Source: Faecalibacillus intestinalis
Lineage (GTDB): Bacteria; Bacillota_I; Bacilli_A; Erysipelotrichales; Coprobacillaceae
Reading direction: 5' to 3'
Length of the DNA: 43,347 nt
NCBI RefSeq assembly: GCF_003024685.1
Contig: NZ_PYLQ01000023.1
Location: 325 to 43,671 of the forward strand
Every line of letters begins with the position of its first letter. Within the stretch, counting starts at the first letter, position 1. A program made the translations under genes and the position numbers. Below the pieces are notes generated by a model. The model did no database searches. It was not told where the DNA came from and was given only the letters and a program-made list of their open reading frames with translations. Positions 8,406-15,847 of the stretch are shown here, in pieces.

Positions 8406-9389
8406 CAAAACTGCTTTATAAACACGTAAGACATTTTTATAAAAAATCTTTTCAATTTCTTCAATAGATAATCCAGCTTCAATTAAAGCACCATATAACA
8501 TTTGATAACCACTTGCATCCTTCATTTCAAGCTTGGATCCAATACCATCAAAGTCACTTCCTAAACCAATACAATCAATACCTGCAAGATTTTTGATATA
8601 TAAAATATGTTGAACCATATCCTTAATATAACTTGTTTGATGAGTACCTTCGGTAGTTAAAAAATCACTACAGAAGTTGATTCCCATAACGCCTCCACGA
8701 CTAGCAAGTTTTAAAATCATGTCATCTGACATATTTCTAGCGACACCACATACTTGACGAGCGTTACTATGAGAGGCAACGAAAGGTTTTGTTGTATGAT
8801 GATAAACATCATAAAATCCAGCATCACTTAAATGAGAAACGTCAATAATGATTCCTAAACGTTCCATTTCTTTAATATATTGTAAACCAAAAGGTGTTAA
8901 ACCATCGTGATCATTGATTTTAAACATATCTTCATAACAAGAAATATTAGAAAGGTTAGGGTGTCCAATGCCATTTACATGATTCCATGTCAAAGTAATC
9001 ATTCTAACGCCTAATCTATAATAATGTTCAAGTAGTGATAAATCATTTTCTACAACAGCACCTTCTTCTAATGTTAGAAGAGAAGACATGATACCTGCTT
9101 GTTGATGGTCGATAATATCTTGATAACAAAAGACAGGTTTAATGAGTTCAGGATATTTTTCTATTTCATGATAATAATGGTTAATGAGTTGATTTGCTTT
9201 TAAAAAAGGTTGAGGATTTTCACTTAAATCGACAAACATCGCAAAGTTTTGAAGTAAATAATTTCCTTTTTGCATTTTCTTTAAATCAATATGACCGTCA
9301 TTTTCTAATAAAGAACCTTCTTTACCATGATGTAAATCATCATAAAGTTTTAAAATAGTGTCACAATGCATATCAACAACTTTCATCAT
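8400..9389 (-). CDS. Membrane-dipeptidase-like peptidase, family M19
   Basis: Zinc dipeptidase of the renal dipeptidase family, 329 residues, the usual bacterial length. The metal site is recognisable: HCD near the N-terminus (His8, Asp10), the bridging Glu in LEEGAV, and the two histidines in DVSHLSD and VASHSNAR. No signal peptide is present, so it is a cytosolic enzyme probably recycling dipeptides, including D-amino-acid-containing ones (family knowledge). Two consecutive ATGs lie after AAGGAGTG, so the true start is 9389 or 9386. It is the last gene of a leftward run with DegV (10-bp gap) and the 84-residue hypothetical, and ends at a strong terminator. Confidence 0.93.
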   Translation of the reverse strand: MMKVVDMHCDTILKLYDDLHHGKEGSLLENDGHIDLKKMQKGNYLLQNFAMFVDLSENPQPFLKANQLINHYYHEIEKYPELIKPVFCYQDIIDHQQAGIMSSLLTLEEGAVVENDLSLLEHYYRLGVRMITLTWNHVNGIGHPNLSNISCYEDMFKINDHDGLTPFGLQYIKEMERLGIIIDVSHLSDAGFYDVYHHTTKPFVASHSNARQVCGVARNMSDDMILKLASRGGVMGINFCSDFLTTEGTHQTSYIKDMVQHILYIKNLAGIDCIGLGSDFDGIGSKLEMKDASGYQMLYGALIEAGLSIEEIEKIFYKNVLRVYKAVLK

Positions 9390-9399
9390 TAATCACTCC

Positions 9400-10254
9400 T
9401 TAAATTTTATATGTAGTATGAATTGCACAACAGGCAAGACCACCATGGCATGTTAAAACAGCAGGCAAATAATTGATTTCTACATCAATACCATGGAAGG
9501 TTGTTTGAAATAATAATTTTGCTTTTTTAGCAAAAATTTCATTATCAGCGTGTGAAATATAAATCTTGTGTTGTTTAGCGTTAACACCTAATTCATGGAA
9601 TTTATCAACAATCGATTTTAAGATTTTTACTTCAGTTCTAGCCATTGTATATTTATCAACGGCTTTACCTTGTTCATCTAAACAAAGCAAAGCTTTGATT
9701 TTTAACATCGATGCCATTCTGGCTGCCATTGGTGATAATCTTCCACTACGTGAAAGTTGTTTAAAGTTATCTGGATAAAGGAACGAAAAAGAATGATTTG
9801 TTTTTTCTTCTAAAGCAGCAAAAATTTCATCAACAGTTTTTCCTTCATCTGCAAGTTGTTTTGCACAAATAGCCATATCCATAATAGGAGCACCTACTTG
9901 GCGACTATCATAAATATAAACATTATCTAAACCAACGGTATCTTTAGCAAGATGGAAACCGTTGTTTGTTCCTGATAAATCTGCAGAGCAAGTAATAATA
10001 ATGATTGCTTCATAATCTTCTTCTTGCCATTTTTCCATTTGTTCAACAAGATAACCTGTATTTGGCTGACTTGTTGAAGGAATTTTACCATCTCTTAAAT
10101 AGTCATAAAGTTGTTTGGTTGAAATATCGATTTGATCTTTATATTCATGACCATCAACGATGACACTTAATGAAATAAGTTCGATTCCGTTTTTTTGTGC
10201 AATTTCTTGATCCATTGCACTTGTTGTGTCTGTCACAATTAAATATTTTTCCAT
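9400..10254 (-). CDS. DegV family fatty-acid-binding protein
   Basis: 284 residues from ATG 10254. This start is chosen because AAGGAGATC sits just upstream; a longer open frame to 10326 overlaps the preceding gene and has no ribosome binding site. The N-terminus MEKYLIVTDTTSAMD, the motif STSQPNTG and LSGTNNG are hallmarks of DegV (FakB-like) proteins, which bind a fatty acid in a cleft between two alpha/beta domains and present it to the FakA kinase. The likely role is therefore feeding exogenous fatty acids into phospholipid synthesis, or binding a related lipid. fakA is not nearby. Co-transcribed with the upstream hypothetical (11-bp gap) and the downstream dipeptidase. Confidence 0.93.
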   Translation of the reverse strand: MEKYLIVTDTTSAMDQEIAQKNGIELISLSVIVDGHEYKDQIDISTKQLYDYLRDGKIPSTSQPNTGYLVEQMEKWQEEDYEAIIIITCSADLSGTNNGFHLAKDTVGLDNVYIYDSRQVGAPIMDMAICAKQLADEGKTVDEIFAALEEKTNHSFSFLYPDNFKQLSRSGRLSPMAARMASMLKIKALLCLDEQGKAVDKYTMARTEVKILKSIVDKFHELGVNAKQHKIYISHADNEIFAKKAKLLFQTTFHGIDVEINYLPAVLTCHGGLACCAIHTTYKI

Positions 10255-10265
10255 TTTTGATCTCC

Positions 10266-10520
10266 TTAAAATTCTAATTCTAATTCTTGATAATCTTCTG
10301 TAAGAGATTGAGTGGTTTTTAACCAAGCGTAGGCTTCCTCAAATTCTTCTTCAGTAATATCTTCTATTATTCCAAATTTAATAAGTTTACATACATCATA
10401 TATACTTTGCCATAAAGCATCGAATTGATGGTCTTTTGCATCAATATCTGCTTGCTCACTTTCTTGATAAACAATAAATTCATGTGCGATTTGACTTGCT
10501 TGTTCTCTTTGTTGGTCCAT
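10266..10520 (-). CDS. Small acidic hypothetical protein
   Basis: 84 residues with an AAGGAGG ribosome binding site six bases before ATG 10520. It is unusually rich in Glu, Asp and Gln, has no Cys or membrane segment, and looks all-helical. The first gene of the leftward DegV-dipeptidase transcript. I do not recognise the family, and its position alone does not give a function. Confidence 0.75.
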   Translation of the reverse strand: MDQQREQASQIAHEFIVYQESEQADIDAKDHQFDALWQSIYDVCKLIKFGIIEDITEEEFEEAYAWLKTTQSLTEDYQELELEF

Positions 10521-10648
10521 AGGATCCTCCTTATATTATATGTTTATATAATTATACCATTAATCAAATATAGAATGATATATAATATTACAAGAAGAAG
10601 CAGTTTTTGACATAAAATTAAATTTTTTTAAAAAAATATAAAAAAGGG

Positions 10649-10686
10649 TTGATTTATTAGAAAAAGGATGCTAATATAAATGAGCA
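10649..10686 (+). promoter_or_regulatory. Promoter of tRNA cluster 2
   Basis: TTGATT (10649-10654), 17-bp spacer, TAATAT (10672-10677), then TGAGCA three bases downstream; an A-tract-rich upstream region resembles those of clusters 1 and 3. Confidence 0.8.
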
Positions 10687-10696
10687 CTGTTAAGTT

Positions 10697-10772
10697 GCTT
10701 GAATAGCTCAGTTGGTAGAGCAATCGGCTGTTAACCGATCGGTCGTAGGTTCGAGTCCTACTTCAAGCGCCA
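10697..10772 (+). tRNA. tRNA-Asn(GTT)
   Basis: 76 nt; acceptor GCTTGAA/TTCAAGC, anticodon loop CTGTTAA, encoded CCA. Confidence 0.97.
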
Positions 10773-10775
10773 TGT

Positions 10776-10851
10776 GGCTCGTTGGAGAAACGGTTAACTC
10801 ACATGCCTTTCACGCATGCATTCACGGGTTCGAATCCCGTACGAGTCACCA
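10776..10851 (+). tRNA. tRNA-Glu(TTC)
   Basis: 76 nt; acceptor GGCTCGT/ACGAGTC with one G-T pair, anticodon loop CTTTCAC, encoded CCA. Three bases separate it from tRNA-Asn. Confidence 0.96.
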
Positions 10852-10856
10852 TTTTT

Positions 10857-10932
10857 GGAGGTTTAGCTCAGTTGGGAGAGCATCTGCCTTACAAGCAGAG
10901 GGTCAGCGGTTCGAGCCCGTTAACCTCCACCA
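10857..10932 (+). tRNA. tRNA-Val(TAC), copy 1
   Basis: 76 nt; acceptor GGAGGTT/AACCTCC, anticodon loop CTTACAA, encoded CCA. It differs from the cluster 3 copy only by a compensated pair in the acceptor stem. Confidence 0.97.
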
Positions 10933-10943
10933 TTTTTTTAAAT

Positions 10944-11019
<76 letters not shown>

Positions 11020-11025
11020 TATTTT

Positions 11026-11101
11026 GACCCGCTAGCTCAGTTGGTAGAGCATCTGACTTTTAATCAGAGGGTCAGGCGTTCGAGTCGCCTGCGGGTCACC
11101 A
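11026..11101 (+). tRNA. tRNA-Lys(TTT)
   Basis: 76 nt; acceptor GACCCGC/GCGGGTC, anticodon loop CTTTTAA, encoded CCA. Its 3' three quarters recur in the chimeric gene at 43097-43171. Confidence 0.97.
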
Positions 11102-11108
11102 TTTCAAT

Positions 11109-11192
11109 GCGGGCGTGGCGGAACTGGCAGACGCACTAGACTTAGGATCTAGCGCCTTCGGCGTGCAGGTTCGATTCCTGTCGCCCGCACCA
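11109..11192 (+). tRNA. tRNA-Leu(TAG)
   Basis: 84 nt with a long variable arm typical of Leu; acceptor GCGGGCG/CGCCCGC, anticodon loop CTTAGGA, encoded CCA. Confidence 0.96.
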
Positions 11193-11202
11193 AATGTAAG
11201 AG

Positions 11203-11227
11203 ACATCGAGAAATCGATGTTTTTTTG
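11203..11227 (+). terminator. Intrinsic terminator of tRNA cluster 2
   Basis: 7-bp stem ACATCGA/TCGATGT with a GAAA loop, followed by seven T. Confidence 0.9.
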
Positions 11228-11269
11228 TTTTATATAGAACATTTATGCTATAAATAGGTATGTTAAACA

Positions 11270-11506
11270 ATGAAATAATATGTAACATTTAAAATCAAAA
11301 AGATTTACCTTTATATCCTTTTATTTGTTTTAGTGATTACTATTTGTGGTTTTGGCTATTATAAATGGTGTGCTCGTCATCCTGAAATAGAATTACAAAT
11401 TGTGGAAATTCAGTTTCAACATGAAGGAATATGTTCACTTTTAAAAGAAGCTTATCAAAGCAGTGATATTCAACTTGATTTTGCGATAAATGCTAAAATT
11501 AAATAA
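11270..11506 (+). pseudogene. Small membrane-protein ORF with an in-frame stop at codon 3
   Basis: From 11279 to the TAA at 11504-11506 a frame of 75 sense codons is open and looks coding: a basic start (FKIKKIY), one hydrophobic segment (LYILLFVLVITICGFGYY) and a hydrophilic C-terminal tail. The only in-frame ATG (11270) is followed by AAA and then TAA, so the reading frame is interrupted at codon 3. There is no good ribosome binding site or alternative start. A different-frame ATG at 11260 gives only MLNNEIICNI before a stop; a single-base change could fuse it to the main frame. It may be a decayed gene or a sequence error. Downstream is a terminator shared with mscL. The function would be unknown in either case. 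Confidence 0.4.
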
Positions 11507-11513
11507 TAATAAA

Positions 11514-11556
11514 AAAATAGCTTTTTGTAATAAATGACATTACAGAAAGCTATTTT
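11514..11556. terminator. Bidirectional terminator between the small ORF and mscL
   Basis: 18-bp arms AAAATAGCTTTTTGTAAT and ATTACAGAAAGCTATTTT with one mismatch; overlaps the mscL stop. Confidence 0.8.
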
Positions 11557-11998
11557 AGTTTTCTAATTGGCTTGTACAGTGTGGGCAACGAGATGCTTTG
11601 ATAGAGATTTCACTTTGACAATAAGGACAAATCTTCTTTGTTGGTTTTTCTTCTACTGGTTTTTCAGTTTTAGATCTTAACTTGTTCATTGCTTTAACAA
11701 TCATAAAGATGACAAAAGCCATAATAATGAAGTTAAGTAAACCAGTAATAAATAAACCATAATTAACAGTAGATGCTCCTGCTGCTTGAGCAGCAGCTAA
11801 TGTTTTGTATGTATTTCCATCTAAAGCAATAAATAGATTAGAAAAATCAATTTTACCTGTAACTAAACTTAAAATAGGCATAATGATGTTTTCTACAAGA
11901 GAAGTGACTAATGAATTAAAAGCACCACCGATAATAACCCCAACAGCTAAATCAATCATGTTGCCTTTTAAGGCAAATTCTTTGAATTCTTTTAACAT
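11555..11998 (-). CDS. mscL: Large-conductance mechanosensitive channel with C-terminal zinc ribbon
   Basis: Forms the homopentameric pore that releases solutes on hypo-osmotic shock. The N-terminal amphipathic helix and TM1 ([20 protein letters not shown], about residues 5-40) and TM2 (about 79-104) are clear and carry the family's gating glycines and hydrophobic constriction. The protein has 147 residues. After TM2 a charged linker (about 106-122) leads to a CPYC...CPHC pair (Cys124, Cys127, Cys138, Cys141), a compact zinc ribbon that replaces the usual C-terminal helical bundle. The start at 11998 has AAGGAGATC upstream. Monocistronic. Confidence 0.95.
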   Translation of the reverse strand: MLKEFKEFALKGNMIDLAVGVIIGGAFNSLVTSLVENIIMPILSLVTGKIDFSNLFIALDGNTYKTLAAAQAAGASTVNYGLFITGLLNFIIMAFVIFMIVKAMNKLRSKTEKPVEEKPTKKICPYCQSEISIKASRCPHCTSQLEN

Positions 11999-12061
11999 TA
12001 TATTGATCTCCTTTTTCTTTATTATAAGAAAAAGAAAAAAGACATCAAGATGCCTTTTATG

Positions 12062-12089
12062 TTATTCTTATTTGGGAGGATAAGAATAA
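12062..12089. repeat. Inverted repeat upstream of the rpiR-fumarase operon
   Basis: Perfect 10-bp arms TTATTCTTAT and ATAAGAATAA around an 8-base centre. No T run follows on either strand, so a protein-binding site is more likely than a terminator. Confidence 0.45.
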
Positions 12090-12196
12090 TATAGAAAGAT
12101 AATAGAGGGAATATGAATAGTAAAATCTATTTTCTTTCTACAGATTTAATATATAAATAAAAAATAGTTAAAAAAAGTTACAAATGTAAAAAAATA

Positions 12197-12213
12197 TGTG
12201 ATTTGTTATCACA
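12197..12213. promoter_or_regulatory. Palindromic operator candidate TGTGAT-N5-ATCACA
   Basis: Perfect 6-bp half-sites, centred roughly 50 bases upstream of the start expected from TATAAT at 12245-12250. No convincing -35 box is present, so the site may bind an activator. It resembles a CRP/FNR-type palindrome but with a 7-bp rather than 6-bp centre between TGTGA and TCACA. RpiR autoregulation is the other possibility. Confidence 0.5.
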
Positions 12214-12273
12214 AATTTATATAAGCATAAAGATGAATTTAGTGTATAATATTGTAGAATAGGGGAGGATGAC

Positions 12274-13092
12274 ATGAAAAATTTATTTTATAGATTATTA
12301 ATATATTTAGATAGCGCCAATGAAACAGATACAAATTATAACATTGCCTGGTATATGGCACATCATATTTCAGAAGTAGCTCATATGGGAATTTCTAAAC
12401 TTGCGAGCGAATGTTTTGTGTCTCCAGCAACCATTTCTCGTTTTTGTAGAACACTTGGTTATGAAAATTATGCTCATTTAAAACAAGAGTGTGCGTGGTT
12501 TAGTTCAACATCAAGAAAGTTTAATAATTTAATTAATGTTCCTTTGGATATGATGAAAGATCATCCAGAAGAAAGTACAGCTTATTATAGCCAACAAATT
12601 TGTACATCTTTAAATCAACTTTCTTCTTATTTAGATTGGAATGTAATCGATGAGGTTTTAAAACTGATTCATGATAGTGATAACGTAGCTTTTTTTGGAA
12701 CACAGTTTTCACATTCGGTTGCTTTACATTTTCAAACTGATTTATTGATGTTAGAGAAGTTCACAATGGCTTATATGGAACAAACAAGTCAGCTTCAATG
12801 TGCTAAGGAGTTAGATGAAAATAGTGTAGCTATTATTTTAACAGTAAGTGGTCATATTTTTAATGGGAGTCAAAAGATGATTTCATATATTAAAAAATCA
12901 AATGCGAAAGTTGTTGTGATTACCAATGATAAGAGCTTTGATTTTGGTTTTGAACCAAATTATATTATTGAAATAGGTGATTCAAAATATAAAAAAACAG
13001 GTAAACATAATTTACTTACAACAATGGAATTAATGTCACTTAGATATTATTCTATTTATTATCCTGATGTAAAAGATAATATTATTGAATAG
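12274..13092 (+). CDS. MurR/RpiR family transcriptional regulator
   Basis: 272 residues: an N-terminal HTH_6 domain (about residues 1-75, with KLASECFVSPATISRFCRTL as helix-turn-helix) and a C-terminal SIS sugar-isomerase-type ligand domain (about 110-245, including AFFGTQFSHSV and ILTVSGH). RpiR proteins usually sense a phosphosugar and repress or activate catabolic genes. The gap to the fumarase alpha gene is only 9 bp with AGGAG in between, so the regulator is probably co-transcribed with, and may control, fumarase, which is an uncommon pairing. Two palindromes lie in the 275-bp upstream region. Ribosome binding site GGGGAGG. Confidence 0.92.
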   Translation: MKNLFYRLLIYLDSANETDTNYNIAWYMAHHISEVAHMGISKLASECFVSPATISRFCRTLGYENYAHLKQECAWFSSTSRKFNNLINVPLDMMKDHPEESTAYYSQQICTSLNQLSSYLDWNVIDEVLKLIHDSDNVAFFGTQFSHSVALHFQTDLLMLEKFTMAYMEQTSQLQCAKELDENSVAIILTVSGHIFNGSQKMISYIKKSNAKVVVITNDKSFDFGFEPNYIIEIGDSKYKKTGKHNLLTTMELMSLRYYSIYYPDVKDNIIE

Positions 13093-13101
13093 GAGATACA
13101 T

Positions 13102-13947
13102 ATGAGAGAAATAACATGTTCAACAATTACAGATGCAATTAAAAAAATGTGTATAGAAGCAGCAACTATTTTACCTCAAGATGTTGAAAAAGCATTATCA
13201 CAAAAACATGATGAAGAAGATAGTGCACTTGCCCAAAAAACATTACAAGTATTAATGGATAATGCAAAGTTGGCACAAGAAAAACAAATGCCTATTTGTC
13301 AAGATACAGGAATGGCTTTTGTTTATGTGACAATGGGACAAGAAGTACATATTACAGGTGGCAGTTTAAATGAAGCAATTCAAGAAGGAGTAAGACAAGG
13401 ATATACAGAAGGGTATTTAAGAAAATCAGTTGTTAAAGATCCTTTGTTTGAACGCACTAATACAAAAGACAATACTCCAGCAATTATTTATTATGATATT
13501 GTTGAGGGGGATACTTTTCATATTACTTTAGCACCTAAAGGATTTGGTTCAGAAAATATGAGCCAAATTAAGATGTTAAAACCAAGTGATGGACTTCAAG
13601 GAATTAAGGATTTTGTGATGAAAGTGGTCAATGATGCAGGACCAAATGCCTGCCCACCAATGGTTATTGGTGTAGGTATTGGAGGTTCTTTTGATAAAGT
13701 GACAATGCTTGCTAAAAAGGCCATGATTCGTGAAATTGGAAGTCATCATTCAGATAAAAGATATGCTTCTTTAGAAGATGAATTATTACAAATGATCAAT
13801 GAAACAGGAATTGGCCCTGCTGGTTATGGAGGAAAGACAACAGCTCTTTCTTTAAATATTGAAACTTTCCCTACACATATTGCAGGAATGCCAGTCGCTG
13901 TTAGTATTTGTTGTCATGTCTCACGTCATAAGGAGGTTTCGTTATGA
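13102..13947 (+). CDS. Class I fumarate hydratase, alpha subunit
   Basis: Iron-sulfur hydro-lyase subunit interconverting fumarate and malate; L(+)-tartrate dehydratase alpha is the main alternative, as the two families are homologous. The 281-residue protein has the three cysteines expected to ligate the 4Fe-4S cluster (MPICQDTG, GPNACPPM, SICCHVSRH). It overlaps the beta-subunit gene by 4 bp (ATGA), so translation is coupled. In an anaerobe with a partial TCA pathway this enzyme would serve malate/fumarate metabolism. Two-subunit, oxygen-sensitive class I enzymes suit an anaerobe. Confidence 0.92.
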   Translation: MREITCSTITDAIKKMCIEAATILPQDVEKALSQKHDEEDSALAQKTLQVLMDNAKLAQEKQMPICQDTGMAFVYVTMGQEVHITGGSLNEAIQEGVRQGYTEGYLRKSVVKDPLFERTNTKDNTPAIIYYDIVEGDTFHITLAPKGFGSENMSQIKMLKPSDGLQGIKDFVMKVVNDAGPNACPPMVIGVGIGGSFDKVTMLAKKAMIREIGSHHSDKRYASLEDELLQMINETGIGPAGYGGKTTALSLNIETFPTHIAGMPVAVSICCHVSRHKEVSL

Positions 13948-14501
13948 TTTATTTAGAAACACCATTAACAGTTGATAAAATTAAACAGCTAAAAGCTGGA
14001 GATGAAGTTTTTTTAAGTGGAACGATTTATACAGGAAGAGATGCTGCTCATAAAAGATTGATTCAATTATTGGATGAAGGAAAAGAACTTCCTTTCAATA
14101 TCCAAGATCAAACGATTTTTTATGTTGGCCCAACACCTTCAAAACCAGGTCAAGTATTTGGCAGTGGTGGACCAACCACTTCAGGAAGAATGGATGCTTA
14201 TTCACCTAGACTTATTAAACTTGGCTTACATGCGATGATTGGTAAAGGGTATCGAAGTGATGCAGTTAAAAAAGCCATTGTTGACTATCATGGCGTTTAT
14301 TTTGGTGCTATTGGTGGTGCTGGAGCGATGATGTCTTCATGTATAGAAGAATGTGAAGTGATTGCTTTTGATGATTTAGGACCGGAAGCAATTCGTAAGT
14401 TAAAAGTTAAAAATATGCCATTAGTTGTAGTGATTGATCATTTAGGAAATGATTTATATGAAATTGGTAGAAAAAACTATTTAAAAAAGGATTGTAAGTA
14501 G
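13944..14501 (+). CDS. Class I fumarate hydratase, beta subunit
   Basis: 185 residues, the C-terminal swivelling half of the two-chain fumarase. Typical motifs are the FLSGTIYTGRDAAH block near the N-terminus, the YVGPTPSKPG segment and the GGAGAMM stretch. The AAGGAGG ribosome binding site lies inside the end of the alpha gene. Tartrate dehydratase beta is the alternative. The next gene starts 50 bp downstream with its own ribosome binding site and no obvious terminator between, so read-through is possible. Confidence 0.92.
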   Translation: MIYLETPLTVDKIKQLKAGDEVFLSGTIYTGRDAAHKRLIQLLDEGKELPFNIQDQTIFYVGPTPSKPGQVFGSGGPTTSGRMDAYSPRLIKLGLHAMIGKGYRSDAVKKAIVDYHGVYFGAIGGAGAMMSSCIEECEVIAFDDLGPEAIRKLKVKNMPLVVVIDHLGNDLYEIGRKNYLKKDCK

Positions 14502-14551
14502 TATCTATATTTTCTATAATAGCGATACATTAATAGAGGTGAAAAAAAGAA

Positions 14552-15808
14552 ATGGGATTATTTAAGAAAAAAACAGATTATAGTTATTACAGTTCTTATA
14601 GTAGTTCAAGAAGACGTTTAAAAGTAGGACGTACTGTGATTGCTGTAATTGCAGCAGTGGTTGTTATTTTAGGAATTATTATTTATTTTAATTTTAATAG
14701 AATTCAATTTTTGATGAAAGGTTACTCTTGGTCAACAACTAGTGAATTAGTAAAATCATTTGATAATGATGAAGAAAAAGAATTGTTATCACATGATGAG
14801 ATGAAACATATTTTAAAATGGATCGATAATTCAAATAAAGTAGCTCTTTATGATGAATATGAACAATTCTATTCTTTACATAAAGATATGAATTATGAAG
14901 ATATCGTTGATGTTGTTAATTATATTTTTGAAAATCAAGCGCCTTCATTAAAATCAATGGGTTATAGTGAAAAAACAATTTGGTCAATGTTAAAAGATGG
15001 TGCTGGTAAAAGTGATCTTCAATTTTTAATAGACAATAAACTTACAAATAGTCAAACAGCTCCTTTTAGAAAAGTAAAAGGATATGATTTAAAGAAAATC
15101 AATGATTATATAGCACAATATAATACTGTTAAAGATTATAATTATGCCGTTAATATTGTTAATTATCCATTTATTGTTTCAAGTAATGGTCAAACAAAAG
15201 CTAAATATAATATTGCTAATCCAGATGATTATTTAACTCTTGTAAAAAAAGGATTCTATTTAAATGATTATGAACCAAAAGATTTAGTAGAATTAGATAG
15301 TGAATATGTAGCACCAACATGTGATCATCCACAACTTAGAAAAGTTGCAGCCGAAGCTTTAGTTAAAATGATCAAAGATGCTAAAAAAGAAGGTATGTAT
15401 TTATTATTAAACAGTGGTTATCGTTCATATGAAGAACAAGAAAAAATCTATCAAGAAACTGAACAAAAATATGGTGGTGCTTATGCTGCTGAATATGTAG
15501 CTACTCCAGGAGCAAGTGAACATCAAACAGGACTTGGTATTGATATGACTTCTCAAAGTGTCGTTGATAAACAAAGACTTGTCTTTGGGGATACAACAGA
15601 ATATAAATGGGTTGTTGAAAACTGTGCAAAATATGGATTTATTGTTCGTTTTACAGAAGGAACGGATGGTATTACAGGAATTTCTCATGAACCATGGCAT
15701 TTACGTTATGTAGGTAAAAAAGTGGCTAAGGAAATTAAAGATCAAAACTGGACGTTAGAAGAGTATTGTTTATATAAAAACGTTATTCCAAAATTTAAGA
15801 AAGATTAA
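14552..15808 (+). CDS. Membrane-anchored D-alanyl-D-alanine carboxypeptidase, VanY/M15B
   Basis: Trims the terminal D-Ala from peptidoglycan stem peptides on the outer face of the membrane. Residues 1-25 are Ser/Tyr/Arg-rich and cytosolic, a single membrane anchor spans about 27-47, and a linker domain of about 200 residues of unknown role precedes the catalytic domain (about 255-400). Zinc-site signature residues are His324 and Asp331 (SEHQTGLGID) and His383 (EPWH), with catalytic Glu380; the substrate loop NSGYRS is present. In Firmicutes this family usually adjusts cross-linking and need not signal vancomycin resistance; no vanRS, vanH or ligase genes are nearby. Ribosome binding site GAGGTG. 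Confidence 0.93.
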   Translation: MGLFKKKTDYSYYSSYSSSRRRLKVGRTVIAVIAAVVVILGIIIYFNFNRIQFLMKGYSWSTTSELVKSFDNDEEKELLSHDEMKHILKWIDNSNKVALYDEYEQFYSLHKDMNYEDIVDVVNYIFENQAPSLKSMGYSEKTIWSMLKDGAGKSDLQFLIDNKLTNSQTAPFRKVKGYDLKKINDYIAQYNTVKDYNYAVNIVNYPFIVSSNGQTKAKYNIANPDDYLTLVKKGFYLNDYEPKDLVELDSEYVAPTCDHPQLRKVAAEALVKMIKDAKKEGMYLLLNSGYRSYEEQEKIYQETEQKYGGAYAAEYVATPGASEHQTGLGIDMTSQSVVDKQRLVFGDTTEYKWVVENCAKYGFIVRFTEGTDGITGISHEPWHLRYVGKKVAKEIKDQNWTLEEYCLYKNVIPKFKKD

Positions 15809-15835
15809 AAATCTAGAGTTTTCTCTAGATTTTTA
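15807..15835 (+). terminator. Intrinsic terminator of the VanY gene
   Basis: Stem AATCTAGAG/CTCTAGATT with a TTTT loop and a short T run; the next gene begins 13 bp later. Confidence 0.8.
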
Positions 15836-15847
15836 TATAGAGTAATT

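Noticed and set aside
14552-15808. Vancomycin-resistance cluster
   Set aside because: Only a VanY-like carboxypeptidase is present; there is no VanRS, VanH, ligase or VanX nearby, and such enzymes are common housekeeping genes.
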